A program made the translations under genes and the position numbers. Below are positions 1-6,037 of a stretch of 22,197 nucleotides of DNA, in pieces. A model generated the notes under the pieces. It was not told where the DNA came from and did no database searches. It saw only the letters and a list, made by a program, of their open reading frames with translations. This stretch comes from a virus. Position 1 is the first letter of the stretch. Each line of letters begins with the position of its first letter. The stretch covers positions 1-22,197 of IMG/VR virus record IMGVR_UViG_3300021197_001694; one strand, 5' to 3'.

Positions 1-2
1 CC

Positions 3-650
3 ACAGGTATCATCAGTGGTTCCAGTAACCTCCAGATGGGTGGTGACTTGATCTCCGCTGGTGCTCTTGACATCAACGGTTCAGCTCGTTCCGACATTGC
101 CAATGACCTCAAGGTTGGTGGTGATCTCATCATCGCTGGCGACATCCACTTCAGTGGTAGTCTTGAGATCGACGGTGACCTTCAGGTTGACGGCGACGTT
201 GTATTCACTGATGTAGCTGGTACCATGGCCATTGCCAATGATGCTCTCTACTTCCGTGATGCTGACGATGGTAAGCTCAAAAGCTACTCGTGGGATTCCC
301 TCATGGATTCGGTCGCAGGTGCTGGTTTGACCAACACTAACGGTCAGCTTTCTGCAGATGGCGCTTCGGCACCAAACGCAATTGGTGACGCAAACGCAAC
401 CCTGGCAGAGGGCTTCAACTACGGTAGTTCGGCTTTGACCGCTAATCGTGCCTGGGCTCTCCCAGCTCCACAGGAAGTGGGTGATACTGTGCACGTTAAG
501 GCACCAGCTGGCTGCTCTGCAACCAACTACATTGCAATCAGCGGTGGTACAATTGATGGAGATCTCACTGAGCTTCGTCTTGAGTCCCCATATGCTGCAG
601 TTTCTTTGATCTGCGTCAATGTGGCTAGTGACCTCTGGAGAATCTACTAA
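3..650 (+). CDS. Fibre-like virion protein, C-terminal part (5' end outside window)
   Basis: The frame is open from the first bases of the window, so this is the last 215 codons of a longer gene; the internal Met codon at 36 has no Shine-Dalgarno site and is probably not the start. The first third is a run of short repeats of the type GGDLIIAGDI / GDLQVDGDVVF, the pattern of beta-rich, often trimeric, phage fibre shafts. It is followed by a segment around DALYFRDADDG and AGAGLTNTNGQLSAD of a kind seen in many phage fibre or spike proteins, and a C-terminal domain ending in DLWRIY. Codon use is strongly biased (GGT, CTC, GAC), as in the capsid gene, suggesting high expression. It ends just before a strong terminator and sits immediately upstream of the scaffold and capsid genes. 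It could be a tail fibre, a head fibre or a capsid decoration protein; the sequence does not separate these. Confidence 0.6.
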   Translation, partial: TGIISGSSNLQMGGDLISAGALDINGSARSDIANDLKVGGDLIIAGDIHFSGSLEIDGDLQVDGDVVFTDVAGTMAIANDALYFRDADDGKLKSYSWDSLMDSVAGAGLTNTNGQLSADGASAPNAIGDANATLAEGFNYGSSALTANRAWALPAPQEVGDTVHVKAPAGCSATNYIAISGGTIDGDLTELRLESPYAAVSLICVNVASDLWRIY

Positions 651-690
651 TCCGGACCTTGTCCTGATTGGCAGAATCTGCTAATAATCT

Positions 691-724
691 GGGCGCCCCT
701 CCTTGTGGGGGGCGTCCTTTTTAT
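691..724 (+). terminator. Rho-independent terminator after the fibre-like gene
   Basis: A 9-bp GC-rich stem (GGGCGCCCC at 691-699 with GGGGCGTCC at 709-717, one G-T pair) is followed directly by TTTTTATTT. It ends transcription of the fibre-like gene and isolates the scaffold-capsid unit. Confidence 0.9.
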
Positions 725-760
725 TTCGAGACCATAGAAAACACATCTATTAGTCATTTC

Positions 761-780
761 ACTATTTTTAATACTATTTA
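761..780 (+). promoter_or_regulatory. Candidate late promoter, doubled ACTATTT(A/T) element
   Basis: ACTATTTT at 761-768 and ACTATTTA at 773-780 lie in the AT-rich gap between the terminator and the scaffold gene; the second copy ends 33 nt before the ATG at 814. The same octamer recurs in the same position before other virion genes. No -35-like hexamer accompanies it, as in T4-type late promoters, which consist of a single -10-like box. The promoter role is inferred. Confidence 0.55.
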
Positions 781-813
781 TTTTTGACTATATGTCAGAT
801 GTGGAGTAATTTT

Positions 814-1917
814 ATGTCGTCCTTATTAGAAGAAGCGATTGTTGATGCCAAGGCTCTTAAAGAAGCAGCCCTGAAAAACGCCGAGAACGTAGTATTAGAA
901 AAATATTCATCCGAAGTAAAGGATGCCATTGGTGCTCTGTTAGAGCAGGAAATGGAAGATAGCTGGGAAGGCGATACTGCTACTCCACTCAATGAGGAAG
1001 AAGAAAAGCCATCCACCAAATTTATGGAAAACCTTCCGTATGCCCACGAAGGTTCGGAACTTGATGGACCAGAAGACGATGAGATTGTTGAAATCGATTT
1101 TGATGCCCTGAAACAGCGGATTGCCGCAGAGGATGAAGTGGTGGAGAGCGATGATATGATTGACGCTGCAGCGCTCGCTGACGAAGTAGCTCTGCAGGGA
1201 GACGACGAGGCTCCTATGCAAGAGGGGGATTGGCAGGACTTTGAGCACGATGAAGATGCTGCTGAAGAAACCTCCGCCATCGGCGCCCTCGCAGAAGAGG
1301 AAGATATCGATCTCAACGAAGAGATGCTATCTGATCTTATTGAAGAGCTAGTTGTTGACATGACTCCCCGACCACAGGGTTGGTCGTCGGTAAACTCTGC
1401 TGATAACAGCATTGAGCAAGCAAACAACGATGCCATGGCAGCTGCCCAAGCTGCACACCTCGAAGAAGAGGAAATTGAAGAGGAAGTGGGAACCGCTCCA
1501 GATGTTGTATCTGATGCTGCGCTGTATGAATCCCAACTGTCCCACCTTACAGAATCCAATCGAGAGCTACGTGCTCTCATTATGGAATCCAAGGATCAGC
1601 TTACAAGGTTGAACTTGGAAAACGCCAAACTTGTTTATCAAAACAAGGCTTTGAATAGCACCTCCCTGAATGAGCGGCAAAAGAATCAAATTGCCGAAGC
1701 TGTTCAATCTGCCAATTCTGTTGAAGAAGCAGGTATGATCTTTGAAACAATTCAAAACGCAGTGGGGGCACCGACTGATCATCGCACACGCCCACAGACA
1801 CTTCGTGAAGCAGTTCAGAGACCTACATCGCTTTTGATCAATTCTAAGAAAAACAACACGGCAACTAAAGACCCAAATATGGGTCGCATGCTGCGTTTAG
1901 CAGGTTTGAATAAATAA
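814..1917 (+). CDS. gp22: Prohead core scaffolding protein (gp22-like)
   Basis: A very acidic, helix-rich 367-residue protein placed directly before the major capsid gene, the position of the T4 internal scaffold gp22. The ATG at 814 is chosen because GGAG at 802-805 is well spaced; a TTG ten codons upstream (784) lacks such a site. The N-terminal region (1-50) is helical, 50-240 is rich in Glu and Asp, and a coiled-coil-like stretch lies at about 245-285. The C-terminal part contains LNERQKNQIAEAV and SVEEAGMIFETIQ and ends MGRMLRLAGLNK, which I associate with scaffold proteins of marine T4-like phages. Several matches to the T4 prohead-protease consensus (L/I)xE-(A/G) are present, such as LKEA at 15-18, IAEA at about 293-296 and LREA at about 330-333, fitting a scaffold that is degraded during maturation. 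Confidence 0.75.
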   Translation: MSSLLEEAIVDAKALKEAALKNAENVVLEKYSSEVKDAIGALLEQEMEDSWEGDTATPLNEEEEKPSTKFMENLPYAHEGSELDGPEDDEIVEIDFDALKQRIAAEDEVVESDDMIDAAALADEVALQGDDEAPMQEGDWQDFEHDEDAAEETSAIGALAEEEDIDLNEEMLSDLIEELVVDMTPRPQGWSSVNSADNSIEQANNDAMAAAQAAHLEEEEIEEEVGTAPDVVSDAALYESQLSHLTESNRELRALIMESKDQLTRLNLENAKLVYQNKALNSTSLNERQKNQIAEAVQSANSVEEAGMIFETIQNAVGAPTDHRTRPQTLREAVQRPTSLLINSKKNNTATKDPNMGRMLRLAGLNK

Positions 1918-1943
1918 CAATAACATACAGGAGGTTATATAAA

Positions 1944-3665
1944 ATGTCTATTGTACAGAAATTAACCGAAGGTATCGTTAATCGTGACCTTGCTCAGGAA
2001 GGTAGTGCTCTCATTAATAAGTGGGAACAGACCGGTCTTCTTGAGGGACTCACAGACGATACCAAGCGGAACGGAATGGCTCGATTGCTTGAGAACCAGG
2101 CAAAGGAGCTTCTCCGTGAGTCTTCATCCATGAGTGGTGGAGACGTTGAGGGTTTTGCAGCTGTTGCATTCCCACTCGTTCGCCGAGTATTCGGCAGCTT
2201 GATTGCTAGCGATCTCGTTAGTGTCCAGCCAATGAGCCTGCCATCAGGTCTCATCTTCTTCCTCGACTTTACCACAAGCACCACAATTGGCGCCGGTGAA
2301 GCCGCGGATTCCCCTCGTTTGGGTTACCCAACAGGTTCTTCCCTCTATGGTGGTGGTGTCGTAGGCGCCCAGATCACCGGCGGTGTTGACCTTTCTGGTG
2401 TATTCGCCGAAGAGGGTCCATACGCCCTTAACAACGGTTACTCGTCTCCAACAGGCTCTGCTAACATCGCGCCTGTTATCAAGGTTACTGGTGCTGTTGG
2501 TGCTGGCGGTGTTTTCGTGACTATCGGTTCCGGTCCTTCACTCCCCGGATATGGTGGTCAGGAAATGCTTCAGTTCGACCCAGATCTCGTTTCTGGTTCG
2601 GGTGTAGCGATTGGTGCCGTTTCGGCATCGGTTCTTAACGCTGATCAGTTCAACTTTGATGACTATGTTGCTATCTTGCTGAGCGGACTCCCTGCACCAA
2701 CTGCAGGTGGGCTCCACATTCGACGCCTTACTCGTAAGGATCCAAACAATGCGGACGTAATTCTCTTTACGGTTGCTGGTACTGGTTCGGCTGCACAGCT
2801 GAGTGGCGCTCTCGGGGCTGTCACTTCGTGCACCTTCCCAGAGACGGATAACTTCATCGATGGTGGTGCACTCGGCTCTGTCGAGGGTGCAATTGAGTGG
2901 GGACTTGAGGCTAACACCGATATCCCAGAGATCGACATCAAGGTCGACTCGGTAGCTGTTACAGCTGTCACCAAGAAGCTGAAGGCTAAGTGGACCCCAG
3001 AATTGGGTCAGGACCTCAACGCATACCATAACTTGGATGCAGAGGTTGAGTTGACACAGATCCTCTCGGAGCAGATTGCTCTTGAGATCGATCGCGAGAT
3101 CCTTGAGGACCTCGTACGTGATTCGGCTGCTGGCGTTCGTTTCTGGAGCCGTAACCCAGGTGAGTTCCTTGACCGCGAGACCGGTGCTATTAGTGGACTC
3201 GGTGAGTTCACAGGTAACGTATCCGAGTGGTATGAGACTCTCATTGAGACCATCAATGATGTCTCGGCACAGATCCATCGCAAGACTCTGCGTGGTGCTG
3301 CTAACTTCGTGGTCTGCGGACCGGAGATTGCAAACCTGCTTGAGTTTACAGCTGGTTTCCGTGCTAACGTAACTGCTGATAGCGACCGCGGTGACGCGGG
3401 TGCTGTTAAGGTTGGTTCGCTTTCGAAGAAGTTCGACGTTATCGTCGATCCTTACTTCCCGCGTCAGTTGATCCTTGTGGGTCGACGCGGTAGCAGCTTC
3501 CTTGAGAGCGGCTATGTGTACGCACCATACGTACCACTCCAGACTACACCAACTATCTTCGGTGTTGAAGACTTCGTGCCTCGCAAGGGCGTGATGACTC
3601 GATATGCCAAGAAGATGGTTCGTCCGGATATGTACGGACTGGTCGTCTGCCGAGGACTCGTATAG
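1944..3665 (+). CDS. gp23: Major capsid protein (gp23-like, HK97 fold expected)
   Basis: 573 residues; T4 gp23 is 521. The diagnostic block is at about residues 72-105: FPLVRRVFGSLIASDLVSVQP followed by MSLPSGLIFFLDF, the conserved start of the mature capsid domain in T4-like phages. The N-terminal 70 residues include LINKWEQTGLLEGL and resemble the T4 propeptide. Candidate processing sites of the (L/I)xE-(A/G/S) type are LTE-G at 7-10, LLE-G at 32-35 and LRE-S at 57-60; by position the last best matches the T4 cut. The C-terminal region (GVEDFVPRKGVMTRYAKKM, PDMYGLVVCRGL) is also typical. The start codon has a near-ideal AGGAGGT site and codon use is strongly optimised, as expected for the most abundant virion protein. 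It is separated from the scaffold gene by 26 nt and followed by a perfect terminator hairpin. No ACTATTTA element precedes it, so it is probably co-transcribed with the scaffold gene. Confidence 0.95.
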   Translation: MSIVQKLTEGIVNRDLAQEGSALINKWEQTGLLEGLTDDTKRNGMARLLENQAKELLRESSSMSGGDVEGFAAVAFPLVRRVFGSLIASDLVSVQPMSLPSGLIFFLDFTTSTTIGAGEAADSPRLGYPTGSSLYGGGVVGAQITGGVDLSGVFAEEGPYALNNGYSSPTGSANIAPVIKVTGAVGAGGVFVTIGSGPSLPGYGGQEMLQFDPDLVSGSGVAIGAVSASVLNADQFNFDDYVAILLSGLPAPTAGGLHIRRLTRKDPNNADVILFTVAGTGSAAQLSGALGAVTSCTFPETDNFIDGGALGSVEGAIEWGLEANTDIPEIDIKVDSVAVTAVTKKLKAKWTPELGQDLNAYHNLDAEVELTQILSEQIALEIDREILEDLVRDSAAGVRFWSRNPGEFLDRETGAISGLGEFTGNVSEWYETLIETINDVSAQIHRKTLRGAANFVVCGPEIANLLEFTAGFRANVTADSDRGDAGAVKVGSLSKKFDVIVDPYFPRQLILVGRRGSSFLESGYVYAPYVPLQTTPTIFGVEDFVPRKGVMTRYAKKMVRPDMYGLVVCRGLV

Positions 3666-3693
3666 TCCTAGCTTGACATAAAGTCAAAATAGT

Positions 3694-3724
3694 GAAAGCC
3701 CCGTCTCTTTGAGGCGGGGCTTTC
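3694..3724 (+). terminator. Terminator after the capsid gene, 14-bp stem
   Basis: GAAAGCCCCGTCTC (3694-3707), loop TTT (3708-3710) and GAGGCGGGGCTTTC (3711-3724) form a 14-bp stem with a single G-T pair. The A-rich left base and T-rich right base make it potentially bidirectional. The ensuing T tract is short (TATTTAG) and overlaps a candidate promoter element. Confidence 0.9.
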
Positions 3725-3730
3725 TATTTA
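3723..3730 (+). promoter_or_regulatory. Candidate late promoter, TCTATTTA element
   Basis: TCTATTTA, one base from the ACTATTTA motif, begins in the last two bases of the terminator stem and ends 28 nt before the ATG at 3759. It would restart transcription for the neck genes. The call rests on recurrence of the motif at the same distance from other starts. Confidence 0.45.
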
Positions 3731-3758
3731 GTAATAGCTTACAAATCGAGGAACTCAA

Positions 3759-5027
3759 ATGGCCATCCCAAATTTAAATCCTGCGTCCACTACTAACGCC
3801 AATATTTTACCAGTTACTGGGAATGCCGACAACGTTGCTGCCACCCTTCCTTTCGGCATCTATGATGGTTCGGACTCTTTCTTGTCAGGAGCTTCTGACC
3901 AAGTAGCTTTTGCCTATAAAAAACTGGGAGGCGATGTACTAGACATTGAACTGGCGGAAGGAAATGTTTATGCCGCGTATGAAGAAGCAGTTTTAGAATA
4001 CTCCTATATTGTAAACCTTCATCAAAGTAAGAACTCGCTTTCTGATTATTTGGGTGCCACGACAGGGTCTTTTGATGAAGACGGACAATTTCTTTCCGGA
4101 TCTACACTGTCCGGGTCTAATATTGAATTAAGATATCCGAAGTTTGATTATGGTTATGTCCGGCGCATCACAGAGGGTTTAGCCACTGAGGGGGGCTTCG
4201 GCGGCACCACTCCGATCTATTCGGCATCGATCGGACGAGTTGTAGGACAACAAGACTATGATTTGCAGACGTTGCTATCGGAATCATCGGCTACCGACAC
4301 AAGTGTAGCCTATTATGGGCAGGTAAAGAACAAGCGAGTTATTATTCGCAAGGTCTTCTTCAGAACCCCGCGCGCAATGTGGCGCTTTTATGGTTACTAT
4401 GGTGGCTTCTCCGTGGTGGGTAACTTGCGAACCTATGGACAGTATGCCGACGATTCGACTTTTGAGATTGTCCCAACGTGGCAGAACAAGTTGCAAGCCA
4501 TGGCTTATGAGGATGCGCTTTACACCCGAGTATCTCACTATTCTTACGAGATCAAAGATAACATGTTAAGGGTATTCCCTCAGCCCGATGGCACAAGTCC
4601 AAAGAATTACTGGGTCCAGTTCAGTATTGAAAACCAATACGAGCCCTGGGAAGATAGTCCACGCGGCGATACCGGAGCTGAAGGTATCAACAATATGAAC
4701 ACCCTACCCTTCCAAAATATTCCTTATGAGAATATTAACTCAATTGGTAAGCAGTGGATTCGTAGATTTGCACTAGCCCTGACCAAAGAGATGCTAGGAC
4801 AGGTCCGAGGTAAGTTTGCCACCGTACCAATTCCGGGCGAGAGCGTCACACTTAATGCTTCCGACTTGCTCTCTCAAGCTAAAGCGGAGCAAGACGCACT
4901 TCGTGATGAGCTTAAGGCACTCTTGGAAGAGATGACCTACGATAAGCTTGCAGCTGCGGACTCCTCAATGCAGGACTCAGCCGCCAAGGTTCTCCAAGCT
5001 GTGCCAGCCGGCATTTTTGTAGGGTAA
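3759..5027 (+). CDS. Neck / head-tail connector protein (gp13-like candidate)
   Basis: 422 residues. The start is supported by GAGGA at 3748-3752, six bases before the ATG. Visible features are AAYEEAVLEYSYIVNLHQSKN at about 70-90, VGQQDYDLQ at about 168, an aromatic-rich block FFRTPRAMWRFYGYYGG, then WQNKLQAMAYEDALYTRVSH. The C-terminal part reads IGKQWIRRFALALTKEMLGQ, TVPIPGESVTLNASDLLSQA and LRDELKALLEEMTYDKL. This C-terminal pattern is what I associate with gp13-type neck proteins of marine T4-like phages; T4 gp13 itself is shorter (309 residues). The position after the capsid gene and before the sheath suits a head-completion or neck role joining head to tail. It could be another connector protein; the structural assignment is firmer than the exact gp number. 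Confidence 0.6.
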   Translation: MAIPNLNPASTTNANILPVTGNADNVAATLPFGIYDGSDSFLSGASDQVAFAYKKLGGDVLDIELAEGNVYAAYEEAVLEYSYIVNLHQSKNSLSDYLGATTGSFDEDGQFLSGSTLSGSNIELRYPKFDYGYVRRITEGLATEGGFGGTTPIYSASIGRVVGQQDYDLQTLLSESSATDTSVAYYGQVKNKRVIIRKVFFRTPRAMWRFYGYYGGFSVVGNLRTYGQYADDSTFEIVPTWQNKLQAMAYEDALYTRVSHYSYEIKDNMLRVFPQPDGTSPKNYWVQFSIENQYEPWEDSPRGDTGAEGINNMNTLPFQNIPYENINSIGKQWIRRFALALTKEMLGQVRGKFATVPIPGESVTLNASDLLSQAKAEQDALRDELKALLEEMTYDKLAAADSSMQDSAAKVLQAVPAGIFVG

Positions 5028-5031
5028 ATAA

Positions 5032-5976
5032 ATGGCGCGCAGTAAAAGAACACAAAAAGAGATACAAGATAAGCGCTCCCAGCGATTTGATTATGTCGGC
5101 GACAAGAAGGTTGAGAGTAAACTCCAAGAGATTGAGTTTCCGTCCTCTTCTTTGGAGACGATCGACGGCGCAATGATGCGTTTTGTGGATGAGGATCTTA
5201 ATTTGTCCACCACGACTAACACTGGATTCAAAAAAGTACCAGTGTTGTGGGTCACCGCTGAACGAGCATATCAGATCAAACATAACAAAGATCTGCGAGA
5301 CAATGAAGAGACACTGATCCTACCTCTTATCAGCATTAACCGATCTAGCGTAACCAAAGAGCCTAACTTTAAAGGCACTGTCTATGCTAACATCTACCCG
5401 GAGCCGGATGCTAGAGGTGGGACGATCACGGTAGCACGACAGATTAATCAAAAGAAGACGGCAGAGTTCCAGAACGCTCAGTCCAAACGAAAGTATGGCG
5501 TCGATAACAATGTAGCCGCTAAAAGCTACAATTCTAGCAAGCGAAACATGACTACTCAAAAGGTCGTCTATGAGACAATCACTATTCCGCTCCCAGTCTG
5601 GGTCAAGGTGAGATACGAGATTACCGTCCGAACAGAATATCAGCAGCAGCTTAATGAGCTGATCCGACCTTTCTTCACGATTGCCGGTAACTCCCCTATG
5701 CCTCCCCGCATTGAAAACGAGGGACACTTTTACGAAGTTTTCATCGATGGTTCCTTTGCTAATAACTCAAATAAAGCCAACCTAGGAATGGCCCAGCGTA
5801 ATTATGAGACCACTATTGGTATTGACGTTTTGGGATACCTAATTGGTGAGGGCGAAAACCAAGAAAAGCCCAAGATTGTCAAGCGTGAAAACGCTGTCGA
5901 TTTTAAGTTTGCCAGAGAAAGAACAATACTCGGTGATATTCCCGACACTATTAAAGATGGATTTTATAGAGAATAA
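5032..5976 (+). CDS. Neck or tail-terminator protein (gp14/gp15-like candidate)
   Basis: 314 residues, starting 4 nt after the preceding gene, so probably translationally coupled. The N-terminus is basic (ARSKRTQKEIQDKRSQRFDY). A central block with VLWVTAERAYQIKHNKDLRDN and LILPLISINRSSV is followed by TIPLPVWVKVRYEITVRTEY, QQLNELIRPFFTIAG and ETTIGIDVLGYLIGEG. Beta-strand segments with an EYQQQLNEL helix resemble the fold of tail-terminator or sheath-stabiliser proteins, which bind sequences through stacked beta sheets. In T4-like genomes gp13, gp14 and gp15 are adjacent; here only two genes fill that slot. I favour gp15 (tail sheath stabiliser) from the EITVRTEYQQQ region, with gp14 as the alternative. 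It ends 61 nt before the sheath gene, and the gap carries a doubled candidate promoter. Confidence 0.5.
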   Translation: MARSKRTQKEIQDKRSQRFDYVGDKKVESKLQEIEFPSSSLETIDGAMMRFVDEDLNLSTTTNTGFKKVPVLWVTAERAYQIKHNKDLRDNEETLILPLISINRSSVTKEPNFKGTVYANIYPEPDARGGTITVARQINQKKTAEFQNAQSKRKYGVDNNVAAKSYNSSKRNMTTQKVVYETITIPLPVWVKVRYEITVRTEYQQQLNELIRPFFTIAGNSPMPPRIENEGHFYEVFIDGSFANNSNKANLGMAQRNYETTIGIDVLGYLIGEGENQEKPKIVKRENAVDFKFARERTILGDIPDTIKDGFYRE

Positions 5977-5986
5977 TACCATTGAT

Positions 5987-6004
5987 ACTATTTAGCACTA
6001 TTTA
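5987..6004 (+). promoter_or_regulatory. Candidate late promoter, tandem ACTATTTA
   Basis: Two perfect ACTATTTA copies at 5987-5994 and 5997-6004 start 10 bases apart, one helical turn. The second ends 33 nt before the sheath ATG at 6038. The tandem arrangement before one of the most highly expressed virion genes suggests either two start sites or a factor binding on one face of the helix. Function is inferred. Confidence 0.6.
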
Positions 6005-6037
6005 CTTTTGAATATCTCGCAGAGGAGAATACAGCGA

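Noticed and set aside
784-813. Upstream TTG start for the scaffold gene
   Set aside because: No ribosome site, and it overlaps the region just after the candidate promoter; the ATG at 814 has a well-placed GGAG.
795-1592. Reverse-strand open frame (265 codons), extremely serine-rich
   Set aside because: Shadow of the Glu/Asp-rich scaffold gene: antisense of GAA/GAG/GAT codons yields Ser/Phe-rich nonsense. No ribosome site or neighbours support it.
2538-3278. Long reverse-strand open frame (246 codons) opposite the capsid gene
   Set aside because: It lies wholly inside the clearly identified capsid gene, its translation resembles no protein, and it reflects the strong codon bias of the + strand gene.
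3673-3687. Inverted repeat TTGAC-ATAAA-GTCAA, also containing a -35-like TTGACA
   Set aside because: No -10 hexamer lies at 16-18 bases, and the 5-bp AT-rich stem sits just before a much stronger terminator. It is probably chance.
6008-6037. Upstream TTG start for the sheath gene (ten extra residues)
   Set aside because: It falls immediately after the promoter-like element without a ribosome site, whereas the ATG at 6038 has AGAGGAG and begins close to the conserved sheath N-terminus.
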